In this document: positions 43,835 through 52,699 of the stretch, piece after piece
Layout: the number at the start of each line of letters is the position of its first letter
Numbering within the stretch: the first letter of the stretch is position 1
Assembly (NCBI RefSeq): GCF_000275825.1
Contig: NZ_JH719942.1
Coordinates: 3,003,669-3,067,668 of the forward strand
DNA: 64,000 nt
Source of the DNA: Saprospira grandis DSM 2844
GTDB taxonomy: Bacteria; Bacteroidota; Bacteroidia; Chitinophagales; Saprospiraceae
Direction: 5' to 3'
Translations under genes and position numbers: made by a program
Notes under the pieces: model-generated
Seen by the model: only the letters and a program-made list of their open reading frames with translations
Database searches by the model: none
Told to the model about the DNA's origin: nothing

Positions 43835-44254
43835 ATGATTTTCGATATTGACTTTAGTAAAGAAGAGCTGGCGCGTTTGTACTTGACCTACAAGCGTCGT
43901 CCGGAGAATTACGACAAGATAAAGAAGCGTTTGATGGGCTCTAGGGCTCGTAAGGAGTACCAGAAAGGGCAGAGAGGGCGTTATTTCTTTATGGGGGCGG
44001 TGATTGCCATTAGTATGGTGGGTTCTGCCTATGCGTTTTTCTTGGGCCATTGGGGGAGTTTTGGGGCCATTTGGCTCATTTGTGCTGCATTCATGATTGC
44101 TTTAGGGACCTTTTCCTTTGTGGCCTATCGCAATTTTGAGCTTGTTTTTAAGCGAAATGTGGTCTTTTTTGAGGCGTTTGAGGCTTTGGCTGAGAAGAGC
44201 AAGAATGTAGAAGATTTTCAGATTGACTGGAACCTGAAAGAAAAGGCAAATTAG
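43835..44254 (+). CDS. Small membrane protein with two transmembrane helices
   Basis: From ATG 43835 the protein is 139 residues. A basic N-terminal region (YKRRPENYDKIKKRLMGSRA) precedes two closely spaced hydrophobic helices around residues 53-100 (MGAVIAISMVGSAYAFF and FGAIWLICAAFMIALGTF), and then a soluble C-terminal helix. Function not recognised. A longer frame to 43769 adds residues that look like leader. Confidence 0.72.
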   Translation: MIFDIDFSKEELARLYLTYKRRPENYDKIKKRLMGSRARKEYQKGQRGRYFFMGAVIAISMVGSAYAFFLGHWGSFGAIWLICAAFMIALGTFSFVAYRNFELVFKRNVVFFEAFEALAEKSKNVEDFQIDWNLKEKAN

Positions 44255-44275
44255 CTGCTATTGATGTTTAGCGAG

Positions 44276-44314
44276 AAGGCCCCAAAAGCGATTGCTTTTG
44301 GGGCCTTTTTTTTG
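44276..44314 (+). terminator. Terminator of the small membrane protein gene
   Basis: Perfect 14-bp stem (AAGGCCCCAAAAGC / GCTTTTGGGGCCTT) with GATT loop, then seven T. Confidence 0.9.
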
Positions 44315-44330
44315 GACCAATTGGATGGGA

Positions 44331-44641
44331 CAGGCGGCGAAGCCGCCGCAGGCAATAGCCAGATTTAAACGCACTCACTTTTATAGTTTGCAGCAATTTC
44401 CCGCTAGTCGGCCCTGTTTTTCTCGGCCATAGCGAAGGCTATGCCCTTAAAAAATAGCTGGCCTAGCAGAAAATTCATAGCAAACTATGGCCAAAGCAGC
44501 GCGATTAAATCTGGCTGAGGGATGGATAAGGGTGGCGCAAAGCGCCAGACCGAGCAAAAATGCGTAGCATTTTTTGCGCAGGGCCGAGCAGACCTGCGAG
44601 CCCTGACACAGCCCGACCCGCCCGCAGGGCGGGGCAGCCCC
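44331..44641 (-). repeat. GC-rich modular hairpin repeat, copy 15 (expanded, GGCTG/CAGCC type)
   Basis: A copy about twice the usual length. On the minus strand it has head GGGGCTGCC, CCGCCC hairpin, GGGCTGTGTC, GGGCTCGCAGGTCTGC, CTCGGCCCTGC, AT hairpin, GGTCTGGCG, tail CATCCCTCAGCC. Between the tail and the final GGCGGC hairpin lies an extra segment of ~160 bp (44352-44512), itself an imperfect inverted repeat (ends CCAGATTTAA / TTAAATCTGG, inner arms TATAGTTTGC / GCAAACTATG). It fills the gap between two convergent genes. Confidence 0.9.
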
Positions 44642-44675
44642 AAAAAAAGACGCCCCTCCAAAAAGGAGAGGCGTC
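44642..44675 (-). terminator. Terminator of the SprB-repeat protein gene
   Basis: 11-bp stem GACGCCTCTCC / GGAGGGGCGTC (one G-T pair) with a 5-base loop, then seven T, on the minus strand. Confidence 0.88.
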
Positions 44676-44705
44676 AGCGGTTAAGCACCTAAGAAAGGGG
44701 CTAAA

Positions 44706-47700
44706 TTACTTTTTGCTGATGCGGTAGCTATTGCTAGCTTCTTGATCGGCAACACGTAGGAAGTAAAGGCCGGCGGGCAATTCACTCATATCGATATCAA
44801 ACTGTTGGTTAAGTACTTGGCTAGCTTGGAAGCTGCGGATGACTTGACCGGCGGCATTGCTCAATTCGATTTTCACATCGCTCGCTTTGTTCAGTTCGAT
44901 AGTCAATTTAGCTACAGATTCCACAGGGTTGGGGAATACGCTAATATTGATATTGGCATTAGTGGCTAGAACTGTAAGGGGGCCATCGGGAACATTAACC
45001 GTGAGGCTAGTATTACAGCCATTAGCGTCAGTTACGGTAACCGTATAAAGGCCGGCAGTCAAGTTGCTAACATTGGCTGTAGTGGCAGCATTAGACCAAG
45101 CGTAGGTATAAGGAGCGGCACCACCAGTAACAGTAACATCAATGCTACCATCGTTGGCACCAACAACAGAAGTTCCGTTTACGGTAGTATCAAGAACGAT
45201 AGCAACAGTTGCATTTACTGTAGCGTTAGCGACCAATTCGCAGCCGTTAAGGTCCGTAATGCTTAGGGTATAAGTACCAGCGGCAAGGCCAGTGAGGTTA
45301 GCGGTAGTACCGCCATTACTCCAGTTATAGCTATAAGGAGCAGAACCACCAGAAGTTGTTGCGCTGATTGCGCCATCTGCGCTACCGCTACAGCTTAGGT
45401 CCGTAACAGTCATGTTATTGACGATAGCAGTAGGTTGAGCGATTGTTACAGTAGCATCTTTAGTACAGCCGTTAGCATCGGTTACGGTAACGCTATAAGT
45501 ACCTGCGCCGATATTATTGATAGCGGCAGTATTGGCATTATTAGACCACATATAAGTATAGCCAGGAGTTCCGCCAGAGGCAGTGATAGTCGCCATACCG
45601 TCATTGCTAGAGAAGCAAGAAGCGTCCATAGTTCCAGTCATGTCAATATTGGCATCAACGGGAGTGGGAGCAGTAAGGCTAACCACTGTGCTTACAGCAC
45701 AACCATTGTCATCAGTAACCGTTACGGTTGGGTTACCAGCAGAAAGTCCGCTAGCAGCCGCTGTAGTTTGGCCATTAGACCAGATGTAAGTGTAGGGGGC
45801 TGTTCCACCTGTGGCTGTTACCGTAGCTTCTCCATCGCTAGCCGTGTTACAGCTAAGCTCAGAACCGTTGTAATTAGAAGTTACGGTAGCGGTAGCAGTA
45901 GGTGCGTTGGGGTTGCTTACGGTAGCCGTAGCTGTAGTTTGGCAACCGTTGGCATCAGTAATAGTTGCGGTATAGGTACCAGCAGAAAGGTTAGAAGCTG
46001 TAGCGGTAGTTTCGCCATTGCTCCAGTTGAAGCTATAAGGCGTAGTTCCACCAGCAGGCGTTACTGTAGCCGAGCCGTTGGCGGCGCCACAGCTAGAGTT
46101 TACGCTAGAAGTAGTTCCGCTTACTGTACCTGCGGTGCTACCTACTGTAGCGTTGCTAGTTACGGCACAGCCGTTATTGTCAGTTACTGTTACATTATAA
46201 GTACCGGCCATAAGAGCGGTAGCGGTAGCTGTAGTTTGGCCATTAGACCAAAGGTAAGTATAAGGAGCAGCACCAGCAGAAGCAGTTACTGTAGCCGAGC
46301 CGTTGGCAGCGGTACAAGTGGCATCTGTAGCTGTAGCACTTGCTGTGGGACCAGCGGGGCTACTTACGGTAGCGCTAGCCGTACCTTCACAACCATTAGC
46401 ATCGGTGAAGGTTACGGTATAAGTACCAGCCATAAGGTTATTGATGCTAGCCGTAGTGGCAGCATTAGACCAAACATAAGTATAGGGAGTTGTACCGTTG
46501 CTTACGCTTACTGTAGCAGAACCGTTGGCATTGCCACAACTAGCGTTGGTCGCCGTAGCTGTACCGTTTAGCGCAATAGTTGTAGCGTTAACAGTGGCAG
46601 AAGCTGTAGCAACACAGCCAGTAGCATCCGTAATTGTTACATCATAAGTACCTGCAGCCAAACCGTTGATTGTTTGTGTAGTAGCGGCAGTAGACCAAAG
46701 GTAAGTATAAGGAGCAGATCCGTTGGCAGGGTTAGCCGTTACCGAACCGTTGCTAGCCGTACAAGTTGCGTCTGTAGCGGTAGCTGCAGCCGTAATGTTA
46801 CAGCTCACATTGAGGTAAGGACGGATAACAGGAGTATAAGGAAAACCACCAGTAACCAAACCATCTAGTGTTTGATAAGCACCACCGTTAATATTGGCAT
46901 ATACCGTATTGGGCGTATAGATATCAGGATCACAAAGGATGTTGAGTCCATCCATACTAATTGACTCTTCTACGGCAACTAGATATTGGCCAGGTGTAAG
47001 GTTAAGAGCACCGTTCGTAGTGTTCGTAATAGGCAAGGTAAGGATAGTACCATTCGAGGTAGTATCTGCAGGCGTAAGGATGTAATTAGCCGATTGTCCG
47101 ATGATTGTACCATTGGGTACACCAGCCGTTGTTTGAACAACAACAAGACGTACAGTGTCACCTAGATTGCTGGCATCGCAGCTCAAGAAGAACAAAGCAG
47201 AGTCTAGTTGAGTATTCGCCGTAATATCGAAAAGATTACCAATAATAGCTAGAGCACCAGCACCAGCACCAACGAGATTAGTGGGGCTACCTGCGTCACG
47301 AGCATATTCATTGCCTGTAATTGTAAGGCCATAGCGGGCCGTATCATTAGCAGTGCTACCTGTAGGACCAGTAATGATGTGCTCAAAAATGTAACCCGAT
47401 TGTGCAGGAGGGGCAAAAGTACCCATGCTTACCGTTGTGCTCGCCCCAGCAGCCAAGTTAGTGGCCGTGTTGTTATAGGTCTGGATGGGCGTAGCTGGAG
47501 CTGCAAAATCATAGATATTGGTAGTAATGCTCACAGAAGCGGCTGTTCCGGTACCCGCATTCGAGATCGTCGTGCTAACCGGAATTGTTCCTGCTTGAGA
47601 CTGAGGCACCAAGGTATACTCTGAAGGCGAAATAGCCGAAATCAAGAGTTCATTAGAAGAAGCCGTTTGGTTCAAACGAACGTTATCTACGCCCAAACCT

Positions 47701-48236
47701 GTAGCCCAACCAGCATTGTCGTTATACAAGAAGGAAATCAATACGTTGGCATCATTTGCATAAGCATTTAGCGAAATGGTCGTATTATCCTGCCAGCTTC
47801 CATCAACGGCAGGCATTACATAAATGGGGGTCCAAGTAGTACCACCATCTGTACTCACCTCAATCTGTCCAGCACTTCCATACAGTCCATCCATATAGAG
47901 GTCAACAATCAATTCTACTCCACCCGAGCGAGATGCAAAGTTCTGTGCAGGTAGAATAAGACGGTCTGCAGACTTATCACAGTCACAAACATCATCATTG
48001 GTCTGTGCAAAGAAGGTGTGAGCAGGAGCAGGCCAAGCACCTGCTGCATTGGCGTCTGTATTGGTACCGATATAGTAGATCCCATCTGTAGACAGCCCTG
48101 TTTCGGTCCAGCTCGTAGGCAGGCCGTTGGCGCCCGTAAGGCCCTCAAAGTCTTCCGTAAAGAAGATTTGTGCATTAGATTGCTGCCAGAAAAAAAGGCT
48201 AAACAGCAAGAATGCAAAAGTCTGAATTCTAGTCAT
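44706..48236 (-). CDS. Secreted SprB-repeat adhesin with T9SS sorting domain
   Basis: The 1176-residue protein has a signal peptide (to about SNAQ, 22) and an N-terminal jelly-roll-like domain (FTEDFEGLTGANGLPTSW...). Eight tandem SprB/PKD-like repeats of ~75 residues follow, each with a TLWSNG..T / GLAAGTYTVTVTDANGC pattern, spanning about 485-1090. A C-terminal Por secretion tail (ISVFPNPVESVAKLTI ... GLYFLRVADQEASNSYRISKK) ends it. SprB repeats occur in the gliding adhesin SprB of Flavobacterium. The tail marks it as a cargo of the type IX system, with PorT in this window as a possible partner. It probably sits on the cell surface. Confidence 0.92.
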   Translation of the reverse strand: MTRIQTFAFLLFSLFFWQQSNAQIFFTEDFEGLTGANGLPTSWTETGLSTDGIYYIGTNTDANAAGAWPAPAHTFFAQTNDDVCDCDKSADRLILPAQNFASRSGGVELIVDLYMDGLYGSAGQIEVSTDGGTTWTPIYVMPAVDGSWQDNTTISLNAYANDANVLISFLYNDNAGWATGLGVDNVRLNQTASSNELLISAISPSEYTLVPQSQAGTIPVSTTISNAGTGTAASVSITTNIYDFAAPATPIQTYNNTATNLAAGASTTVSMGTFAPPAQSGYIFEHIITGPTGSTANDTARYGLTITGNEYARDAGSPTNLVGAGAGALAIIGNLFDITANTQLDSALFFLSCDASNLGDTVRLVVVQTTAGVPNGTIIGQSANYILTPADTTSNGTILTLPITNTTNGALNLTPGQYLVAVEESISMDGLNILCDPDIYTPNTVYANINGGAYQTLDGLVTGGFPYTPVIRPYLNVSCNITAAATATDATCTASNGSVTANPANGSAPYTYLWSTAATTQTINGLAAGTYDVTITDATGCVATASATVNATTIALNGTATATNASCGNANGSATVSVSNGTTPYTYVWSNAATTASINNLMAGTYTVTFTDANGCEGTASATVSSPAGPTASATATDATCTAANGSATVTASAGAAPYTYLWSNGQTTATATALMAGTYNVTVTDNNGCAVTSNATVGSTAGTVSGTTSSVNSSCGAANGSATVTPAGGTTPYSFNWSNGETTATASNLSAGTYTATITDANGCQTTATATVSNPNAPTATATVTSNYNGSELSCNTASDGEATVTATGGTAPYTYIWSNGQTTAAASGLSAGNPTVTVTDDNGCAVSTVVSLTAPTPVDANIDMTGTMDASCFSSNDGMATITASGGTPGYTYMWSNNANTAAINNIGAGTYSVTVTDANGCTKDATVTIAQPTAIVNNMTVTDLSCSGSADGAISATTSGGSAPYSYNWSNGGTTANLTGLAAGTYTLSITDLNGCELVANATVNATVAIVLDTTVNGTSVVGANDGSIDVTVTGGAAPYTYAWSNAATTANVSNLTAGLYTVTVTDANGCNTSLTVNVPDGPLTVLATNANINISVFPNPVESVAKLTIELNKASDVKIELSNAAGQVIRSFQASQVLNQQFDIDMSELPAGLYFLRVADQEASNSYRISKK

Positions 48237-48313
48237 TTAATTTTGTTTTTGTTAGTTAAAATTGAAAACAATCCAAATCTATGGATTTTATAAGACAATT
48301 GGAGGACAACTTT

Positions 48314-48366
48314 CAAAGATAGGGCATTACTTATCATTTTTAACAAAAACGGATAAGTAATGCCCT
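48314..48366 (-). promoter_or_regulatory. Promoter of the SprB-repeat gene with overlapping 15-bp inverted repeat
   Basis: Minus strand: TTTG (48344-48347) and TATCTTTG (48314-48321, perfect TAnnTTTG) are 22 bp apart. A perfect 15-bp inverted repeat with arms 48321-48335 and 48352-48366 (arm AGGGCATTACTTATC) brackets the -33 box, one arm filling the spacer. That is where a dimeric repressor would bind. The leader would be about 70 bases. Confidence 0.62.
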
Positions 48367-48433
48367 GCCTTAACAATTCTAGCCGCCACTTTGGCTATGT
48401 TATAAATTCTCAGAGGTATTATGTCAATGATTT

Positions 48434-48577
48434 GGGGCCCGCGGCCAGCAAAGCTGGCCGCCGCTATGCTGCGCCGCTCGCAGGTCTGCTCGGCCCTGCA
48501 GCCCTGCGGGCTTTGGTCTGGCCCTATAGGCCACGGCTGCGCAGCGCTGGGCCAAAAAAAGGGCCTTCGGCCCCCAA
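48434..48577 (+). repeat. GC-rich modular hairpin repeat, copy 16 (GGCCC/GGGCC type)
   Basis: Head GGGGCCCGC, GGCCAGCAAAGCTGGCC hairpin, GCTATGCTGC, GCTCGCAGGTCTGC, CTCGGCCCTGC, AGCCCTGCGGGCT hairpin, GGTCTGG, CCTATAGG hairpin, tail GCAGCGCTGGGCC, GGGCCTTCGGCCC hairpin. Closely related to copy 9 at 26977. Confidence 0.9.
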
Positions 48578-48615
48578 AAAAAGCAGAAACTTCTAAACTA
48601 GAAGTTTCTGCTTTT
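48573..48615 (-). terminator. Terminator of the dcw cluster after ftsZ
   Basis: Hairpin AAGCAGAAACTTCTA / TAGAAGTTTCTGCTT (15 bp) with T-runs on the minus strand, 20 bp past the ftsZ stop. It also has a short T-run on the plus strand. Confidence 0.85.
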
Positions 48616-48635
48616 GCAAAAAAAAAAGGTTGTCG

Positions 48636-50027
48636 CTAATCTACATTATCATGCAAATAAGAATTTCGCTCGTTAATTTCTGGGCGGCCATGTTCATCTA
48701 CCGACCAATTAGAAGACTCTTTATTCTCTTTTTTTTCTTTTCCCTCCAAACGAACCCCCTTGCGCATATAGGCAGGCTGGTTCTCCAAACGGCGAATCTC
48801 TTCGCTATCTCCAAGCTGATAAGGCGGCTCCATATTGCGGGGCTGCTGTTTTTGCTCGTTTTTTACAAAGGGTTCTTGCTTTTTATGTTCAGAATAAGGC
48901 CTTTTTTCAGAACCTAGTTCTTGAATCCCTTTTTTTTTACTCAAAAAGCTGTACCCGTCATCTTCTGCATCATCCAAAGAAATGCGCTCAATCGTTTTGC
49001 GAGGCTGCTTGACCGGCTCTTCCTGCTTACGCACTTGCTCCGCCTTAAAACGAAGCTCATTCTCCTTCAAAGAAGACTGAAAACCAGTAGCAATCACCGT
49101 AACGGCTAAGCTATCACCCAAACTCTCGTCATGGCAGTTTCCCCAAATCAAATCGGTGCCTTCTCCAGCTTCATTCTGTACGTATTCCGTAATCTCAAAT
49201 ACCTCATCCATCGTCACCTGACGGGCACCAGAAGTGATATTCAACAAAATGTGCTTGGCCCCCTTAATGTCACTATCTTCCAATAGGGGAGACTCTAATG
49301 CACTTTCTACGGCTTCCAAAGCACGGTTTTCTCCATCCTTAACTGCTGTACCCATTACGGCTACACCAGAATCGCGCATAACAGTATTTACATCTTCAAA
49401 ATCTACGTTTACATAACCCGGAACAGTAATGATTTCTGCAATACCCTTGGCGGCTGTCGTCAAAATGTTATCTGCCTGAGCAAAGGCTTCAGACAAGGAA
49501 AGGTTACCATAGATCTTACGCAACTTATCATTAGAAATAACAATAAGCGTATCTACATTCTTTTTCAATTCTTCCAAACCTTCCTGAGCTTGCTTGGCCC
49601 GACGACGTCCCTCAAATCCAAAAGGCATAGTCACAATTGCTACGGTCAAAATATCTAGCTCACGAGCAGCTTTGGCAATAACCGGAGCCGCACCAGTACC
49701 AGTGCCCCCGCCCATTCCAGCAGTGACAAATAGCATTTTTGTATTGTTCTGGAAAAAATACTTAACTTCCTCCAATGACTCAATACAAGATTCACGGCCT
49801 ACAGCAGGCTTAGAGCCCGCTCCACGTCCCTCCGTAAGGGCTGGACCTAATTGAATTTTTACAGGAATCTTGCTTTGGTTCATAGCTTGATTATCGGTGT
49901 TGGAAATCGCAAAGTCCACCCCGATAATGCCTTGCTCAAACATGTAGGCAACGGCATTACTACCGCCACCCCCTACGCCTATTACCTTGATAATAGACTC
50001 GTTGTCTTCAGGTATATTGAATTGCAT
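48636..50027 (-). CDS. ftsZ: Cell division GTPase FtsZ
   Basis: The 463-residue tubulin homologue forms the Z-ring. GGGGSNAV (18-25) and the tubulin signature GGGTGTG (within GMGGGTGTGAAP) bind GTP, and the T7 loop follows. The C-terminal peptide that binds FtsA is PAYMRK at 418-423. It is followed by an unusual 40-residue charged tail ending YLHDNVD, which I regard as a Bacteroidota-type extension. It is the last gene of the dcw cluster, 50 bp after ftsA. Confidence 0.97.
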   Translation of the reverse strand: MQFNIPEDNESIIKVIGVGGGGSNAVAYMFEQGIIGVDFAISNTDNQAMNQSKIPVKIQLGPALTEGRGAGSKPAVGRESCIESLEEVKYFFQNNTKMLFVTAGMGGGTGTGAAPVIAKAARELDILTVAIVTMPFGFEGRRRAKQAQEGLEELKKNVDTLIVISNDKLRKIYGNLSLSEAFAQADNILTTAAKGIAEIITVPGYVNVDFEDVNTVMRDSGVAVMGTAVKDGENRALEAVESALESPLLEDSDIKGAKHILLNITSGARQVTMDEVFEITEYVQNEAGEGTDLIWGNCHDESLGDSLAVTVIATGFQSSLKENELRFKAEQVRKQEEPVKQPRKTIERISLDDAEDDGYSFLSKKKGIQELGSEKRPYSEHKKQEPFVKNEQKQQPRNMEPPYQLGDSEEIRRLENQPAYMRKGVRLEGKEKKENKESSNWSVDEHGRPEINERNSYLHDNVD

Positions 50028-50077
50028 AGCAATCTTATTTCACTTTTAAAATAATGGCCTAAATTAGGCATTTTTTA

Positions 50078-51421
50078 CTACAAATCAGCATCTGGATCAG
50101 CTTCTAGCCAATTTTTTGCCTTTTTGACCAAACCAGAAAAACTCCAACCTCTGCTTTTTTTCTCCCGAGGCTGTTCCACCTCCTTATGAGATAAGGGGGC
50201 CGCAGCTTCTTCTATGATTGTATTTTCATAGCTGCTCTCAAGCTCTCGGCTACTGTCTAGCTTTCTATTATCAATGCCATTGATGATCAAACCAATAGCC
50301 GTCGCATAAATAGGGTTCATCATTTGCTCTTCATAGCCATGGGCCAAATGCTCAGAAGGATCGCCCAAACGAACAGTATAACCCGTATGGTACTCCACCA
50401 ATTCCTTCAAATGCTTGAGCAAAGACCCCCCGCCAGTCAAAACAATACCCGCTGTAGCCACCTTCCTAGCCAAACCCGAACGGTCAATCTCCCAAACAAT
50501 AGTATCTAGGATCTCTTCCATTCTAGCCTGAATAATATGGGCCAAATTGCGCTCCATAATCTCCTTTTCAGGACGGCCCTTTAGACCCGGAATCGTAATC
50601 ACCCGACTATCCGTGATCTTCTCTGCCATAGCACAACCAAAACGACGCTTGAGCTTCTCCGCCTGCTCGGCCATCACGCCACAACCTTCCTTGATGTCCT
50701 GAGTCACAATATTGCCCCCAAAAGGAATAACCGCAGTATGACGGATAATCCCCTCATGGAAAATAGCCAAATCAGTAGTTCCCCCCCCAATATCAATCAA
50801 TACCACCCCAGCTTCCATCTCCTCTTCAGTCAATACCGAAGCCGCAGAAGCAATAGGCTCCAAAGTCAAGTTCTCCATCTCTAAAGCCGATTTCTCCACA
50901 CACTTTTTCAAGTTCTTAATGGCAGAAACCTGTCCCGTAATAATATGAAAATTAGCCTCCAAACGAACACCCGCCATCCCAATAGGATCAGCAATGCCCC
51001 GCTCATTATCTACCGTGTATTCTTGCGGAATCACATGGATGATCTTGTCGCCAGGAGGCAAGGCCAATTTGTGCATATCCGCAATTAGATCATCTATATC
51101 TCCCTGAGAAATTTCATCCTGTAGGCTATTTCTAGTCAACATTCCCCGATGCTGCAAACTCTTAATGTGCTGGCCAGCAATTCCTACCTGCACAACATCA
51201 ACCTCAACGCCAGAGCTGCGCTCCGCCTCCTCAATCGCTTCGCAAATGGCCTTTACCGTCTTCTCAATATTCGATACGACACCTCTAGAAACACCCAGTG
51301 ATTCTACTCGCCCCGTACCCAATACCTCCAACTGACCATGCTCGTTCTTCCGACCCGCCATAGCCACAATCTTAGTGGTCCCAATATCTAGCGCTACTAC
51401 AATTTCGTTCGTCTGTTTCAT
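50078..51421 (-). CDS. ftsA: Cell division protein FtsA
   Basis: The 447-residue actin-like protein anchors FtsZ to the membrane. The phosphate 1 loop DIGTTK is at 12-17, and the phosphate 2 loop is DIGGGTTDLA. The 1C domain sits where expected. The C-terminal amphipathic helix (WSFSGLVKKAKNWLEAD) would be the membrane anchor. A Glu/Pro-rich linker precedes it. Confidence 0.95.
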   Translation of the reverse strand: MKQTNEIVVALDIGTTKIVAMAGRKNEHGQLEVLGTGRVESLGVSRGVVSNIEKTVKAICEAIEEAERSSGVEVDVVQVGIAGQHIKSLQHRGMLTRNSLQDEISQGDIDDLIADMHKLALPPGDKIIHVIPQEYTVDNERGIADPIGMAGVRLEANFHIITGQVSAIKNLKKCVEKSALEMENLTLEPIASAASVLTEEEMEAGVVLIDIGGGTTDLAIFHEGIIRHTAVIPFGGNIVTQDIKEGCGVMAEQAEKLKRRFGCAMAEKITDSRVITIPGLKGRPEKEIMERNLAHIIQARMEEILDTIVWEIDRSGLARKVATAGIVLTGGGSLLKHLKELVEYHTGYTVRLGDPSEHLAHGYEEQMMNPIYATAIGLIINGIDNRKLDSSRELESSYENTIIEEAAAPLSHKEVEQPREKKSRGWSFSGLVKKAKNWLEADPDADL

Positions 51422-51477
51422 TTTATATTAGTGATCTAATTTTAGGTGAAGGCTAGCCAGCTAGCCCTAGGGAATTG

Positions 51478-52266
51478 CTATCTCTTTTTGGCCACTATCT
51501 GCCCCTCAAACGCTAGGTTTAGCAACTTGTACTTCTCCCAACCCTCATAAGGCATGGCCTCTCTGTAAAATATCTTCAACTCATCCAACTTCTCAACCGT
51601 ACGCTCCAAAGGCGCCCCAAAATATATTTTGTGGTTGCCCACTTTCGGAACCAATAAAGCATCGCCCAAGCGATTGATGTGTATTTGCTCGATCTGCTTA
51701 GACAATAAAGGATCTTCCAAAATTGCCTCTGCCAAAATAAAACTGTGCCGCAAACGATGATCCTCCAATTCCATAAAACTAGAATTGTACAAACCAATGT
51801 CACCCGTTACCACCAATACCCGAGCCGTGTATTTAGTCGAAAACGGAATCTGCCGACCCTGCGCATCCAAATAATAAGTCTCATCCTCTACATCCATTAC
51901 CCGCAAAATAGGCAAGCGCTGCCGAATGCTAATATTGACATTCGCCATCGCATCCACATAAACATCAGCCTCCTCAACAAAAAGATCTTGCTCCAAAGCC
52001 GACTCTATCGCCCCCACATCAATCTTCTCCAAAGTCTGCCCCTCTACAAAATGTCCAAAGGTCTTGACCAATATATCCCGCACATCATTACTGTCCACAA
52101 AGGCATTGCCCTGAGCATCTTCTTCTATCTGAATATATACCCTAGATACCCGACTCTGCTGCCGATAACGTACACCGCCCCATATCAAGAGAACCAATAC
52201 TAAGGCCCCAATGATCCAGCCCATCCGAGCCGCTATCCACTTCAATCTTCCAGGATGTACTTTCAT
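51478..52266 (-). CDS. ftsQ: Cell division protein FtsQ/DivIB
   Basis: The 262-residue bitopic protein has a short cytoplasmic N-terminus, one transmembrane helix (about 15-36: MGWIIGALVLVLLIWGGV), a POTRA-like domain (about 40-105) and a beta domain. FtsQ links the early ring to the FtsBL/WI complex. Position between murC and ftsA, and the overall size, support the call where sequence similarity in this family is weak. Confidence 0.85.
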   Translation of the reverse strand: MKVHPGRLKWIAARMGWIIGALVLVLLIWGGVRYRQQSRVSRVYIQIEEDAQGNAFVDSNDVRDILVKTFGHFVEGQTLEKIDVGAIESALEQDLFVEEADVYVDAMANVNISIRQRLPILRVMDVEDETYYLDAQGRQIPFSTKYTARVLVVTGDIGLYNSSFMELEDHRLRHSFILAEAILEDPLLSKQIEQIHINRLGDALLVPKVGNHKIYFGAPLERTVEKLDELKIFYREAMPYEGWEKYKLLNLAFEGQIVAKKR

Positions 52267-52305
52267 ACCTTTTTAATCTGTTGCTAAATAGACGTTTTTC
52301 TTTTA

Positions 52306-52378
52306 AGGCCTCCGCTGAATATAATGTTGCAACGGTTACTCCCTCCAATCTAAAGACCTTCTTGTCGTTGCAGGACTC
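52306..52378 (+). repeat. Degenerate fragment of the GC-rich repeat (submodule remnant)
   Basis: GGCCTCCGC is followed by GGTTACTCCC, a decayed hairpin, then CTTGTCGTTGCAGGACTC. This matches the head plus the movable submodule without the later parts. It lies just before a complete copy. Confidence 0.7.
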
Positions 52379-52390
52379 ACTGCTGTTTTG

Positions 52391-52545
52391 GGGCCTCCGC
52401 TGCGGCTTCGCCTTGCGGCGCTACGTTTCGGGGCTCGCTATTCGCTCGGCCCTTCAGCGCTGCGCGCTTCGGTCTGGCCTTCGGCCACCCCTCCACATCG
52501 CTAGGCCAGTCGCTTCGCTCCTTTGCGGGCGCTGCGCGCCCTGCT
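52391..52545 (+). repeat. GC-rich modular hairpin repeat, copy 17 (GGCCT/AGGCC type)
   Basis: Head GGGGCCTCCGC, GCGGCTTCGCC hairpin, GGCGCTACG, GGGGCTCGCTATTCGC, CTCGGCCCTTC, AGCGCTGCGCGCT hairpin, GGTCTGG, CCTTCGG hairpin, tail CATCGCTAGGCC, a GCGGGCGC hairpin. It lies between murC and ftsQ, in the opposite orientation to the cluster. The rest of the 433-bp gap to 52699 is AT-rich with no visible gene. Confidence 0.9.
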
Positions 52546-52699
52546 ACATCTTTCGGACCAATTTTAGCCAGTTTAGCATTAACCTTGGCCCAAAAGCAAA
52601 AAAACTTTTCGCCTATTTAAACGCTAAAAGATAGCGTAAAACTTTGGCCTAAACAACGGCTTTCGACAAAAAATTCCGTTTTCTTTGATACAGAAAATT

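Noticed and set aside
44331-44641. Integron attC sites
   Set aside because: No integrase, no gene cassettes, and copies lie in both orientations between housekeeping genes.
45435-46571. Long plus-strand frame (378 codons) opposite the SprB-repeat gene
   Set aside because: Antisense shadow of the repetitive SprB coding region; its product is Ser/Arg/Cys-rich low-complexity sequence.
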